Below, in pieces: positions 53,363-62,601 of a stretch of 64,000 bases of DNA. Each line of letters begins with the position of its first letter. Position 1 is the first letter of the stretch. The notes under the pieces were generated by a model. That model saw only the letters and a program-made list of their open reading frames with translations, had not been told where the DNA came from and ran no database searches. Source of the stretch: an uncultured Roseibium sp. (GTDB taxonomy: Bacteria > Pseudomonadota > Alphaproteobacteria > Rhizobiales > Stappiaceae). A program made the translations under genes and the position numbers. The stretch lies in NCBI RefSeq assembly GCF_947496995.1, contig NZ_CANMFD010000007.1:62001-126000 (forward strand), read 5' to 3'.

Positions 53363-54187
53363 TCAACGGACCATGGTCAATCTGTCCCAGTCGGCATAGT
53401 CGGGTGAGCCTTCGTGGCGGACTTTGCCGGCGTATCCGTATTCGATCATATGCACCATGACAGAGTGCTCATCGGTCAGGATGACCGCGTAGGCCTCGGG
53501 TAAATCGGAACCACTCAGGTTTCGTTCATTGCCGAAATCAGCCCAGCCTGCATGGTTGGTGCCACGGGGCGCACTGAACGGAACGCCATGCAAGGACCCG
53601 CAAAGCGGCAGATGGCAGTGGCCGTGAAAGATATGGCGGATCTTGTGCTTGTGTTTGGCGATCACGCCGGCAAAGGCATCTGTATCGCGCAACATGATCT
53701 TGTCCATAGGATCGATGCCGATTGGAACCGGGTTGTGGTGCATGAAGAGGAAAGCGGGACCAACAGTCTTGTCCAACTGGTCGCACAGCCACTCAAGACG
53801 CTTTTCGCAATAAAACCCGGCGTGTGAATCGGGCCCCCATGTATCCAGAGTGATGCCTGTGCCGATCGGCAATTCGAATACGGCCTGCACAAAGCCGTTT
53901 TCATCAGCCTGTTCCGGAAAAACGGTCAGGAAGACATCTCGTTCGTCGTGATTGCCGATGCACAGGCTCACAGGAATGCGCACGTTCGAAAGAATGGCTT
54001 TCAAACGCTCGTAGTCGCTCTTTTCACCCCAGTCGGACAGATCTCCCGTAATTACGATCCGGTCTGCATCCGGATGGGACGAGAGTGCATGGTTCAGCGC
54101 TTTTTTGAAGTTTTCATTGGGATCGCGATCGGCGATCGTCTGACCTGGCGTTGTCAAATGTATGTCTGTCAGCTGTATGAGTTTCAT
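53363..54187 (-). CDS. Metallophosphoesterase, cyclic-nucleotide/glycerophosphodiesterase-like (CpdA/GpdQ)
   Basis: About 274 residues with all dimetal motifs: D8-x-H10 (LTDIH), GDLSDWG with D49, GNHDE with N79/H80, FMHHNP, and FHGHCHLPL. This is the class III phosphodiesterase family of CpdA and GpdQ, acting on cAMP or glycerophosphodiesters. It follows the Ugp-type binding-protein gene behind a terminator, so low-level readthrough may link it to glycerophosphodiester use; with two class III cyclases in the window, cAMP is also possible. Start ATG at 54187; the frame extends into the terminator. Confidence 0.88.
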   Translation of the reverse strand: MKLIQLTDIHLTTPGQTIADRDPNENFKKALNHALSSHPDADRIVITGDLSDWGEKSDYERLKAILSNVRIPVSLCIGNHDERDVFLTVFPEQADENGFVQAVFELPIGTGITLDTWGPDSHAGFYCEKRLEWLCDQLDKTVGPAFLFMHHNPVPIGIDPMDKIMLRDTDAFAGVIAKHKHKIRHIFHGHCHLPLCGSLHGVPFSAPRGTNHAGWADFGNERNLSGSDLPEAYAVILTDEHSVMVHMIEYGYAGKVRHEGSPDYADWDRLTMVR

Positions 54188-54214
54188 GATGTCCCCGAAG
54201 GCGTCGGTATCGGC

Positions 54215-54243
54215 GAAAAAAGCCGCCCGGAAACCGGGCGGCT
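54215..54243 (-). terminator. Terminator after the Ugp-type binding-protein gene
   Basis: On the minus strand a ten-base-pair stem (54234-54243 with 54221-54230), a three-base loop and a six-T run. It stands between the binding-protein stop and the phosphodiesterase start and could limit the latter's expression. Confidence 0.88.
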
Positions 54244-54262
54244 CATTCAAGAAAGTGCGGAT

Positions 54263-55525
54263 TTAGCTACCGGACGGCAGCAGGTCTTGGACTTCTTCCT
54301 GAAGCTGTTCCTGCAGTTCCTTCATGTCGTCGTATTCACCGGTAACGATGCCTTCCAAGCCGTCGTAGATCACCTGTGTCGCGGCAAGACCGTTGTCGCC
54401 AGGATAGGCCTGCCAGTCACGCAGCAGCGGCAGCTGACGCACGGCGGTTTCCTTGTTCGGGTTGTTCTTGTAGAAATCGGCCAGGATGACTTCGTTGGCT
54501 GCCTTGTTGGGGGGCATGTAGCCTGTGGTGCGAGCCACTTCAGCCGCGCCCTGGCCGGACGTAATGAATTTCAGCCACTTCCAGGCAGCCTGCAATTCGT
54601 TCGGGTCCTTGCTTGTGGAAACCAGCATAGCGGCGTTACCGCCGGCCGGGAGACCCTTCGGTCCCGTTGCTTCGAGACCCGGAAATTCGTTGGTTTTGAG
54701 TTCAAAATCGCCTTTGGCGCGTTCAACGGCACCAAGGGCGGATGTCGACCAGTACATCATGCCGATTTCACCGGCGGAGAAGGAGGCCAGAGCCGCTTTC
54801 CATTCGATATTCTGCATGTCGCAGCCGCGGAACAATCCCTTCATGGTTTCAAGGGTTTTAAGGCCTTCCGGGGAAGAGATCTGGAAATCGTTGCCTTCCA
54901 TGATGGCTTTGTCCTGCGACCACATCATCGCTTGCAGGAACCAGTTTCCGGTGATGTTCCAGCCCCAGAACATCGGGTTTTTGACACCGGCTTCGCGCAG
55001 CTTGCCGCAAGTCGCGACGACTTCGTCCCAGGTTTTCGGCAACTGGTCGGCGGACGTGATGCCGGCCTTGGCCATCACATCCATGTTGTAATAGCCGACA
55101 GGCAGGGAAACGGAGAACGGCAGGCCGTAGACTTCGCCGCCGAACGTGCCGAGTTTCAGCATCGCATCGTGGTAGCCTTCGGTCGCGAAACCGTCTTCAG
55201 CCTCGATAAAAGGTGCGAGTGATTTGGCAATGCCCTTGTCGACCAGGATCGCCTGACGATTCAGCCCTTGCATGGTGACGTCCGGAAGTTCTCCGGCAAC
55301 AGCTTCCCGCAGGATCGTGTTGGAAGCGTCTTCGTAGGATTCATACGCAGCGCGCATCTTCACTTCGATGTTCGGATATTTCTCGTTGAAGAGAGGCAGG
55401 ATCTTCTCGTAGGTCACATCGAACAGGTGGCTGTAAGGATATGCGAATTCGATGGTGATCTTCTCTTCAGCGTGCGCCGTGCCGGCGGCGAGAAGAAATG
55501 CTATTGCGGTGAGGCACTTTTTCAT
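54263..55525 (-). CDS. ABC transporter substrate-binding protein, UgpB-like
   Basis: A 420-residue secreted binding protein (signal MKKCLTAIAFLLAAGTAHA) of the CUT1/UgpB cluster: ITIEFAYPYSHLFDVTYEKILPLFNEKYPNIEVKM, GLPFSVSLPVGYYNMDVM, WKAALASFSAGEIGMMYWST, TTGYMPPNKAA. UgpB binds glycerol-3-phosphate and glycerophosphodiesters; other members bind sugars. With the phosphodiesterase next door, a phosphodiester ligand is favoured. It is the last gene of the transporter operon, separated from the permease by 121 bases with a hairpin. Confidence 0.9.
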   Translation of the reverse strand: MKKCLTAIAFLLAAGTAHAEEKITIEFAYPYSHLFDVTYEKILPLFNEKYPNIEVKMRAAYESYEDASNTILREAVAGELPDVTMQGLNRQAILVDKGIAKSLAPFIEAEDGFATEGYHDAMLKLGTFGGEVYGLPFSVSLPVGYYNMDVMAKAGITSADQLPKTWDEVVATCGKLREAGVKNPMFWGWNITGNWFLQAMMWSQDKAIMEGNDFQISSPEGLKTLETMKGLFRGCDMQNIEWKAALASFSAGEIGMMYWSTSALGAVERAKGDFELKTNEFPGLEATGPKGLPAGGNAAMLVSTSKDPNELQAAWKWLKFITSGQGAAEVARTTGYMPPNKAANEVILADFYKNNPNKETAVRQLPLLRDWQAYPGDNGLAATQVIYDGLEGIVTGEYDDMKELQEQLQEEVQDLLPSGS

Positions 55526-55612
55526 GGAAGTCTCCGTGGTGTTGCCGTGGGAGCGGTCAGGTCGCCAAACTCGCCCGTTCCCGGTTGATCCCCTCGCGGG
55601 ATTTCGGTGATG

Positions 55613-55640
55613 AGGCCGCCTTTCAAAGGCGGCCTTTTTT
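55613..55640. other. Intercistronic hairpin between permease and binding-protein genes
   Basis: A ten-base-pair stem AGGCCGCCTT/AAGGCGGCCT with a three-base loop. The T-run is on the plus strand, where no gene ends, so for the minus-strand mRNA it is more likely a stability element than a terminator. Confidence 0.55.
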
Positions 55641-55646
55641 GCGGGC

Positions 55647-56594
55647 CTACTTCATGCCGCTCAGGGTGATGCCTTCGATGAAGCGTCTTTGGGCGATCAG
55701 GAAAGCAATGATGAGCGGGGCCACGATCACGGTGGCTGTCGCCATCATGGGACCGAAGTTGTCGCCGTCCGCATCGCCCTTGAATTCCCGCAGGCCGAGC
55801 GGCGGGGTGAACAGGTCCCGGTTGCCGGTTATGACGATGCGCGGCCAGAAGTAGTCATTCCAGTGCGCCACGACCGAGAAGATCGCGAAAGCCAAAAGGG
55901 CCGGAACGGCGGTTGGCAGCATGACGTTCCAGATGATCGAGAACTCGCTCATTCCGTCCATCCGGGCGGCATCTATGAGGTCGTCTGGAACGGTCATGAA
56001 AAACTGCCGCATCAGGAAAATTCCGAAAACCGATATCGTCCACGGGATGACCAGTGCGGCGTAGCTGTTGGTAAGGCCCAATTTGGCGAGCATGATGTAA
56101 AGGGGCAGGGCGATCGCGTGAACCGGGATCAGCAGACAGAACAGCACGAGCCCGAACACGGCTTCGCGCCCCCAGAACCGCAGTTTCGCAAGAGCATATG
56201 CACAGGGAAGCGCGACAAGGACCTGAATGAAGAAGATGGACGCCGTGATGATGACGCCGTTCAGCAGGTAGCGGACGAGCGGGGCCTTGTGAAAGGCCGT
56301 GGTGTAATTGTAGATCGCCGGGGTTACCATGCAGTCGGCAATGTCCTTGCCCAGCTTGACGCAATAATCGTCCCGGAAGGATTCCTGGGCGCCGAAAAAC
56401 CCTCCGATGTTCTGCATGATCTCGGCGGGGCTTTTGAAGCTGTAGCTGAGCATCACATAGAACGGCAGCAGGACAATCAGGCTTCCCAGGATCAACACCA
56501 GATGTTTCAGGGTTTCCGTCGCGGAGAACCGGAAAGATGGCACGCTGAAAGCGCCAGATGCTGTCCCGTTTGCGGGCAAAGAGAGATCGCTCAT
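55647..56594 (-). CDS. ABC transporter permease, UgpE-like
   Basis: About 315 residues, six helices, CUT1 type: EAA-loop DAARMDGMSEFSIIWNVMLPTAVPALLAFAIFSVVAHWNDYFWP. A 40-residue loop between helices 1 and 2 (AQESFRDDYCVKLGKDIADC) is longer than usual. The start at 56594 overlaps the upstream permease stop by four bases (ATGA), so the two are coupled. Confidence 0.92.
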   Translation of the reverse strand: MSDLSLPANGTASGAFSVPSFRFSATETLKHLVLILGSLIVLLPFYVMLSYSFKSPAEIMQNIGGFFGAQESFRDDYCVKLGKDIADCMVTPAIYNYTTAFHKAPLVRYLLNGVIITASIFFIQVLVALPCAYALAKLRFWGREAVFGLVLFCLLIPVHAIALPLYIMLAKLGLTNSYAALVIPWTISVFGIFLMRQFFMTVPDDLIDAARMDGMSEFSIIWNVMLPTAVPALLAFAIFSVVAHWNDYFWPRIVITGNRDLFTPPLGLREFKGDADGDNFGPMMATATVIVAPLIIAFLIAQRRFIEGITLSGMK

Positions 56595-57511
56595 GAATAA
56601 TGGACCCGTTTTTCCACCAGCCACCGCTGGGCAAGGGTGAGGAACATGACAAAGACGAGGAACACGACGGTAATTGCCGCACCAATGCCCATCAGGTTTT
56701 GCTGAATGGCCTTTTCGTAGATGGCGAACATCATCACGTAGACGGACTTCGAAGGCCCGCCGCCTTGCGGATAAAAGGCTTCCACCGTGTCGAACACCTG
56801 AAACGAGCGGATGAAGGATATTGTCACGACAAAGACGGTTGTCGGTCCGAGCATTGGCCAGGTCACCAGCCGAAACCGTTCCCAAGCGGATTTGGCACCG
56901 TCCATTTCCGCCGCTTGATAAAGCTCGCGCGGAACAGAGGTCAGGCCGGCAAGATAAAGCACCATGTTGAAGCCGAAGCCCTGCCACACACCGATGAAGG
57001 CAACGGTCCAGATGGCGTAGTCCCGGTCGGTCAGCCAGAGCGGAAACCCGCGGTCGCATCCCTGCGAAAACCAGCTCCAGCTTTCCAGAACCGTGCCACA
57101 GCCCTTTTCGAGCGTGGAATTGACGATGCCGATTGTGGGGTGGAGCGCGAATTCCCAGACAATTGCCATGGCAATCAGGGCGGCCATGACCGGCAGGAAA
57201 TAGATCGTCTTGTAGAAATCTCCGAACCGTTTGGTCGAATTGATGAGGAGCGCAGCACCAAGGCCCAGACCGACCGACAGGGGAACCACCACAAAGACAT
57301 AGCGGAAGGTCGCTCCGAACATCTTCTGATAGGTCGAGCGGGTGAAGATCTTCTCGTAGTTTTCAAGTCCCACCCAATCCGCCCCCGGATTACCGAGACT
57401 GTAGTTGGTGAAGCTCATCACGCCGGCAATTCCGATCGGCATCAGCAGGATGACGGCCATCAGAAACAGCGCCGGGCCGATGAACCACCAATGGGCTCTG
57501 GAGGACGGCAT
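56591..57511 (-). CDS. ABC transporter permease, UgpA-like
   Basis: A 306-residue CUT1 permease with six helices and the coupling loop YQAAEMDGAKSAWERFRLVTWPMLGPTTVFVVTISFIRSFQVFDTV. It overlaps the ATPase gene by one base (TGATG) and the next permease by four, indicating a tightly coupled operon. Confidence 0.93.
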   Translation of the reverse strand: MPSSRAHWWFIGPALFLMAVILLMPIGIAGVMSFTNYSLGNPGADWVGLENYEKIFTRSTYQKMFGATFRYVFVVVPLSVGLGLGAALLINSTKRFGDFYKTIYFLPVMAALIAMAIVWEFALHPTIGIVNSTLEKGCGTVLESWSWFSQGCDRGFPLWLTDRDYAIWTVAFIGVWQGFGFNMVLYLAGLTSVPRELYQAAEMDGAKSAWERFRLVTWPMLGPTTVFVVTISFIRSFQVFDTVEAFYPQGGGPSKSVYVMMFAIYEKAIQQNLMGIGAAITVVFLVFVMFLTLAQRWLVEKRVHYS

Positions 57512-58665
57512 CAGGCGACCTCCGAAACATGTTCGAGCGGTTCCGTCATCAGATCCATCCGCTTGCCTGACGGATCGAACACCATGGCAAGGCCATGTAG
57601 GCGCTTGAAAGCGATGTCATGGCCGATCGAGATCGCGCTGCCTTCAACGGGAGATGCCCGAACAACAAGCCGACTGGCGCCGTCCTGAATGGCTGTATGA
57701 AAATAAATGTCCGCGCCAAGATTTTCCTTGTGAATGACCCGGCCCTTGAGGGCCTCGGGATCCGTCGGGTCACAGAGCGCCAGATGCTCCGGCCTCAGGC
57801 CGATGGTTACGTCGGTACAGGCTGACGGCGCCACGCGCGAGAGGACAACATCTGCGCATCGCGCATGGCCGGCGGGGTCCAGATGACCGGCCAGAAGATT
57901 GATTTTCGGTGCCCCGACAAATTCAGCGACCCGGATGTCACGCGGATTGTTGTAGATCTCGTCCGGCGTCCCGAGTTGAAGGATGTTTCCATCCATCATG
58001 ACTGCCATCCGGTCCGACATGGTCAGCGCCTCGGCCTGATCGTGAGTGACATAGACAAATGTCGTCTTCAGCGACCGGTGCAGTTCTGCAAGTTCGGCGC
58101 GCATGTGGATGCGCAATGCGGCATCGAGATTGGAAAGGGGTTCATCCATCAGGAACGCGGCCGGATTTCGAACCATGGCGCGTCCCAGCGCAGCGCGTTG
58201 ACGCTGGCCGCCGGACAGCTGACCCGGTTTGCGGTCGAGAAGATGCTCGATTTTCAGAATTCGGGCGGTTTCTTCAACCTGCCGATGGAGCATCCGGTGT
58301 TTTTTGCGGCCGATCACGGCACCTGCGACCGGCAGGCGCTCGGCAAATGACAGATCCCGTAACCGCAACGGGGTCATGATGTTCTGGGCGATGGTCAGGT
58401 GCGGGTAAAGGGCATAGGACTGGAACACCATGGCGAGATTCCTGTCAGCAGGCCGAACAGAATTGACGCGTTTTCCGTCGATCAGGACATCGCCGGAAGA
58501 CGGAGCCTCCAGACCTGCCAGGATGCGCAGCAACGTTGATTTGCCGCAGCCGGACGGGCCGACAAGTGTCAGGAATTCGCCTTCGGCGATACTCAGATCG
58601 ATTCCGGAAAGGACGGATGTCTCGCCGTAGTTCTTTTTGATTGCGCTTAAGGATATGGCTGCCAT
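57511..58665 (-). CDS. ABC transporter ATP-binding protein, UgpC/MalK-like
   Basis: A 384-residue MalK-class ATPase: Walker A GPSGCGKST, signature LSGGQRQRAALGRAM, Walker B FLMDEPLSNLD, switch VTHDQAEALTMSD, and a C-terminal regulatory OB domain (TIGLRPEHLALCDP). A 15-residue insert rich in basic residues (VAGAVIGRKKHRMLHRQ) follows the Q-loop region. The ATG at 58665 is used. It is the first gene of the operon, which has the order ATPase, two permeases, binding protein. Confidence 0.92.
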   Translation of the reverse strand: MAAISLSAIKKNYGETSVLSGIDLSIAEGEFLTLVGPSGCGKSTLLRILAGLEAPSSGDVLIDGKRVNSVRPADRNLAMVFQSYALYPHLTIAQNIMTPLRLRDLSFAERLPVAGAVIGRKKHRMLHRQVEETARILKIEHLLDRKPGQLSGGQRQRAALGRAMVRNPAAFLMDEPLSNLDAALRIHMRAELAELHRSLKTTFVYVTHDQAEALTMSDRMAVMMDGNILQLGTPDEIYNNPRDIRVAEFVGAPKINLLAGHLDPAGHARCADVVLSRVAPSACTDVTIGLRPEHLALCDPTDPEALKGRVIHKENLGADIYFHTAIQDGASRLVVRASPVEGSAISIGHDIAFKRLHGLAMVFDPSGKRMDLMTEPLEHVSEVA

Positions 58666-58727
58666 TAAGTCTGCCCCGTTGTGTCGAGGGCAAACTAGCG
58701 AGGCTGATTGAAGTGTCTGTGACGTAA

Positions 58728-58742
58728 TATTAGCGTCGCTAA
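58728..58742. promoter_or_regulatory. LysR-type operator
   Basis: ATTAGCGTCGCTAAT is a perfect palindrome with a T-N11-A core, in the divergent region between the LysR gene and the Ugp-type operon. Confidence 0.75.
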
Positions 58743-58783
58743 TGACAGCTAGAGTTTTCCATGAAATCCAACATGGAACTGTC

Positions 58784-59674
58784 ATGAACGTTCGGCCAAG
58801 CCCCTATCAGATCACCGCATTTACTTACGTTGCCCGTGAACGCAGTTTTTCCCGCGCAGCCCAACAGCTGAATGTCACCCAGTCATCGGTGACGCAGCAT
58901 GTAGCCAAACTTGAAAAAACGATGGGGACGCTGCTTTTTGTGCGGCGCCGGGACGGCGTGGAACTGACACGTGCGGGAAACGAACTGTTCCAAATCACCG
59001 AACGGCTCACGACGCTCGATCAGCTTGTAACGGAAAAGGTCAATGATTACGGAGCCCTGACGGACGGTCATATTCGAATTATCGCGAATGCACCCCGTCC
59101 AGCCATGCCCATCATCGCCCGGTACGGTGAGCTCTTTCCCAAGGTCAATATAGATTTCACGCTTTATGACTGGGCAAGCTCCATGAGCCTGCTTGCCGAT
59201 CGCAAGGTGGATATTGCCATCGTGACCGAACCCCAGGAAAGCAAGGCGCTTTTCACGCGCGAATTGCGCCGTACCGTCTATATGGCCCACATGCGCCATG
59301 ACCATCCGCTGGCACAGGCAGAAAAACTGTCTCTGTCTCAACTGCAGAGCGATACGCTCATTCTGCCCGAAGACGGGTCCCTGACCCAGAAAATCGCGCG
59401 CCGGAAGATCGAGAAATACGGTCTGGATTTTTACCGGATCATTCAAACGACAACATTCCCGATGGTGAAGGAAGCGATCCTGCACGGGCTGGGCATCGGC
59501 CTGCTTCTGGAAAACAGTCTTCACCCGTCGGAAAAATTGTCGGCGGTTCCGATCATCGAAATGCCGGAAGAATACCGCGACTGTATCGCTGTTCCCTCAG
59601 ACAAGCAGGACCTCAAGCTCATCAGAAGCTTTCTGGATGTTGCTGTGGAAGCAAAGGCAGAGCAATCGTTCTGA
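58784..59674 (+). CDS. LysR family transcriptional regulator
   Basis: About 296 residues. HTH YQITAFTYVARERSFSRAAQQLNVTQSSVTQHVAKLEKTMG followed by the type 2 periplasmic-binding-like effector domain (GHIRIIANAPRPAMPIIARYGELFPKVNIDF). The ATG at 58784 gives the normal length and leaves the palindrome upstream free; the frame begins at 58742 inside the operator. It probably controls the divergent glycerophosphodiester-type transport operon; the co-inducer is unknown. Confidence 0.92.
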   Translation: MNVRPSPYQITAFTYVARERSFSRAAQQLNVTQSSVTQHVAKLEKTMGTLLFVRRRDGVELTRAGNELFQITERLTTLDQLVTEKVNDYGALTDGHIRIIANAPRPAMPIIARYGELFPKVNIDFTLYDWASSMSLLADRKVDIAIVTEPQESKALFTRELRRTVYMAHMRHDHPLAQAEKLSLSQLQSDTLILPEDGSLTQKIARRKIEKYGLDFYRIIQTTTFPMVKEAILHGLGIGLLLENSLHPSEKLSAVPIIEMPEEYRDCIAVPSDKQDLKLIRSFLDVAVEAKAEQSF

Positions 59675-60026
59675 CCGCGATTCCCCAGGCGATAAATGAG
59701 TTCCGGGTCTTATCGACGGCATTGATATGCCCCGCTAAACGCCATTGATCCGGGTGGGAGGCTACCCGCTCTGAATCGGATGGAAGGAACTCGGGTCTAA
59801 GGTCAAATCGAGTGAATTCCCGCCAGTCCGATCCCGGAAGAACGCTTGGTTCATGGGCCTTGGTTCAAAGTCGAACTCACCCGTCGTTGCAGCGCAGCGA
59901 TTTGCTCAATTTATGGCTCGATAAATTCATGTGCCTCTGAGGACTTGAACTCTCCGCTGGCCTGTGTCTATGATTGATGAAATAAATTCCAAATCTGGAA
60001 TATCTTTCAGTTGAGAGAATGTCTTG
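59675..60026. other. Intergenic region before the SorC gene
   Basis: A 352-base gap. A short GGGTGGGAGGCTACCC hairpin-like sequence near 59754 may end the LysR transcript. The SorC-type operator lies near the 3' end. No gene recognised. Confidence 0.45.
59986..60001. promoter_or_regulatory. Inverted repeat, probable SorC operator
   Basis: ATTCCA-AATC-TGGAAT, a perfect six-base inverted repeat with a four-base spacer, lies 25 bases before the SorC-type start. It probably mediates autoregulation. Confidence 0.6.
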
Positions 60027-61010
60027 ATGATTGAAGGTCGAAGCCTGGCGATCGCGAAAAGCGACAGTGATGCCGATCTGGCGGCGAGAGCTGCCTGGCT
60101 GCATTACGTTGGCGGTATGACGCAGAGCGAAGTCGCCAAACGCCTGAACGTGCCGAATACACGGGCGCATCGCTATATTGCCCGTGCGCAGAATGAAGGC
60201 CTGGTGCGGATTTTCGTCGATGTCGAGGCGACCGATTGCGTCCAGCTCGAAACGGAGCTGATGCGCCGTTATGGTTTGGGATACTGCCGGATCGGCATGG
60301 AGGTGCCGGATTCCAATCCAATCCCCCTCAAGACCCTGTCCGTCGTTGGCGGCGATTTCATCATGCAGGCTGCAGCCGGCCGTAAGCATCAGGTGATCGG
60401 CGTTGGCAACGGAAGAACCCTGGCGGCCTCGGTGAATGCCATGGGCCGCCAGGCCTCCCCGGATGTTAAATTCGTATCTGTTCTGGGCGGTTTGACGCGG
60501 TCGTTCGCCGCCAACCCCTACGACGTGATCCACCGTCTGTCGCAAAAGACCAGCGCTGCGTCCTATCTGATGCCGGCGCCGCTTTATGCGAACTCGGCGG
60601 AAGACAAACAGGTCATGCTGAACCAGTTCGGCATTTCCGAAACCATGAGCCTGATCGAGCAGGCCACGCTGATTGTCGTTGGCGTGGGAGACATCGGCAG
60701 CGGTGAAGGGGGCATCAGCGCCTCGATGCTGGATGGGGCGCTGGCCGCGGAAGACCTTCGAAAGGCAGGAGCCGTCGCTGAAATGCTCGGCCAGTTCCTG
60801 AGTGCCGACGGCAGCATCCTGTCCAGCCCCTATGACGACCGTGTCATGGCCGCGCCGCTTCAAAGCCTGAAGGGCAGGGAAGTGGTCGCGATTGCCGGCG
60901 GTGCGACCAAAATACCGGCGATTTGCGCAGCCTTGGCCAGCGGACTTCTGACCGGATTGATAACTGACGAAGCCACGGCCCGGGCTGTCGTCGCATTGCC
61001 TCCGACATAG
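60027..61010 (+). CDS. SorC/DeoR-type sugar-binding transcriptional regulator
   Basis: A 327-residue regulator. The N-terminus is an HTH (AAWLHYVGGMTQSEVAKRLNVPNTRAHRYIARAQNEGLVRIFVD). The rest is a SorC sugar-phosphate-binding domain (VIGVGNGRTLAASVNAM, FVSVLGGLTRS, VVGVGDIGSGEGG, GREVVAIAGGATKIPAICAAL). These proteins respond to phosphorylated sugars or polyols. It lies 46 bases before the transporter operon in the same direction and probably governs it. Confidence 0.92.
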   Translation: MIEGRSLAIAKSDSDADLAARAAWLHYVGGMTQSEVAKRLNVPNTRAHRYIARAQNEGLVRIFVDVEATDCVQLETELMRRYGLGYCRIGMEVPDSNPIPLKTLSVVGGDFIMQAAAGRKHQVIGVGNGRTLAASVNAMGRQASPDVKFVSVLGGLTRSFAANPYDVIHRLSQKTSAASYLMPAPLYANSAEDKQVMLNQFGISETMSLIEQATLIVVGVGDIGSGEGGISASMLDGALAAEDLRKAGAVAEMLGQFLSADGSILSSPYDDRVMAAPLQSLKGREVVAIAGGATKIPAICAALASGLLTGLITDEATARAVVALPPT

Positions 61011-61056
61011 ACGCCGGGAGCGATTTAAAAGTCAGGGCTTTTTGGGAGGAAAGACT

Positions 61057-62496
61057 ATGCATGAGAAGGAAAAGGATCTCATTTCCACGTTCTTGAGCGG
61101 CGGGATGAGCAGAAGAAGTCTGATCAAGCGCCTTGGCGCTATGGGTCTGACGGCAGCTTCGGCCGGAACACTGCACAACCTGATGGCGACACAGGCGCTA
61201 GCGGCAGATTTCGACTGGAAAAAGCATTCCGGCAAAAGCATCAAGCTGCTTTTGAACAAACACCCTTACACAGATGCCATGATCGCAAATCTGGATGCGT
61301 TCAAGGAACTGACCGGCATGGACGTCACCTATGACGTGTTTCCCGAAGATGTCTATTTCGACAAGGTGACGGCGGCGCTTTCCTCCGGATCCAGTGAATA
61401 TGATGCCTTCATGACCGGCGCATACATGACCTGGACCTATGGCCCGGCCGGCTGGATTGTCGATCACAACGAATGGATCAACGATCCGGAAAAGACCAAC
61501 CCGAATTACAACTGGGCCGACATGCTGGAAGGCGTGCGCAAGTCCTGTGCCTGGAACGGCGTTCCGGGAGGTGAGCTGGGCTCCGACGATGCCAAGCAGT
61601 GGTGTATTCCGTGGGGCTATGAGCAGAACAACCTGACCTTCAACAAGGGCATGCTCGACAAGGCCGGCGTTGCCGTTCCGACAAACATGAGCGAACTCAT
61701 GGAAGCCGCCGCCAAGGTTCAGGCCGATACGGACGGCATTTACGGCATCGGTGTGCGTGGCTCACGCTCCTGGGCGACGATCCATCCGGGCTTCCTGTCC
61801 GCCTATTCCAACTTCGGCGAAATGGATCTGACCAACGATGACGGCAAGCTGTCGGCTGCCATGAACACGGCCGGGTCCAAGGCGTTTCATGCGGATTGGG
61901 TCAAGATGATCCAGGACAGCGGCGCTGCCGACTGGTCGACCCATACCTGGTATCAGGTTGGCACGGATCTGGGCGCCGGCAAATCGGCCATGATCTTCGA
62001 CGCCGATATTCTTGGCTACTTCATGAATGGCGGCGACAACGCCATGGCGGGCGAACTGGCTTATGCCGGCTTTGCAGCCAATCCCGAGGCAAAAGCTCCG
62101 ACCCCGAACATCTGGATCTGGTCGCTGGCCATGACCAAGGCCTCCAAGGATCTGGATGCGACCTGGTACTTCATGCAGTGGGCTTCCGGGCCGGAGCATG
62201 CGCTGTTCGGTGCCCGCAAGATGGACTTCGTGGATCCGGTCCGCAATTCGGTCTGGGAAGACGAGATGTTCAAGGAGAAGCTGAACAACGGCTATCCGGG
62301 CTATGTGGACATGTACAATGCGTCTGCTCCCGGTGCGTCGATCAAGTTCACGCCGCAGCCGCTGTTCTTCGACATGACAACCGACTGGGCCGCCATGCTT
62401 CAGCGCATGGTTGCCAGGGAAGTCCCGGTTGACGAGGGGCTGGATCAGCTTGCAGCCAGCATGAACAAGCAGCTGGCGGAAGCCGGTCTGCGCTAA
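61057..62496 (+). CDS. ABC transporter substrate-binding protein, CUT1 sugar/polyol type, Tat-exported
   Basis: A 479-residue periplasmic binding protein with a Tat signal (SRRSLIKRLGAMGLTAASAGTLHNLMATQALA). The mature form has the family features KSIKLLLNKHPYTDAMIANLDAFKELTGMDVTYDVFPEDVYFDKV and WCIPWGYEQNNLTFNKGML. The SorC regulator next to it favours a sugar or polyol ligand. GGGAGGA is upstream of ATG 61057. A hairpin follows the gene. Confidence 0.9.
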   Translation: MHEKEKDLISTFLSGGMSRRSLIKRLGAMGLTAASAGTLHNLMATQALAADFDWKKHSGKSIKLLLNKHPYTDAMIANLDAFKELTGMDVTYDVFPEDVYFDKVTAALSSGSSEYDAFMTGAYMTWTYGPAGWIVDHNEWINDPEKTNPNYNWADMLEGVRKSCAWNGVPGGELGSDDAKQWCIPWGYEQNNLTFNKGMLDKAGVAVPTNMSELMEAAAKVQADTDGIYGIGVRGSRSWATIHPGFLSAYSNFGEMDLTNDDGKLSAAMNTAGSKAFHADWVKMIQDSGAADWSTHTWYQVGTDLGAGKSAMIFDADILGYFMNGGDNAMAGELAYAGFAANPEAKAPTPNIWIWSLAMTKASKDLDATWYFMQWASGPEHALFGARKMDFVDPVRNSVWEDEMFKEKLNNGYPGYVDMYNASAPGASIKFTPQPLFFDMTTDWAAMLQRMVAREVPVDEGLDQLAASMNKQLAEAGLR

Positions 62497-62519
62497 GGTC
62501 TCTCAATCCCAACTGACGT

Positions 62520-62546
62520 GTGCAGGGCGGTGCCCTGCACATTTTT
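62520..62546 (+). other. Intercistronic hairpin after the binding-protein gene
   Basis: A nine-base-pair stem GTGCAGGGC/GCCCTGCAC (62520-62528 with 62532-62540) with a short T-run, probably attenuating the permease genes relative to the binding protein. Confidence 0.65.
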
Positions 62547-62601
62547 CCGATGAACCGGCGACGGCAGCAGCGCTGCCCGGCCGCTTTGTCACGGAGGTTC
62601 T

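Noticed and set aside
53948..55222. 424-codon plus-strand frame
   Set aside because: Shadow of the phosphodiesterase and UgpB-like genes; crosses the terminator.
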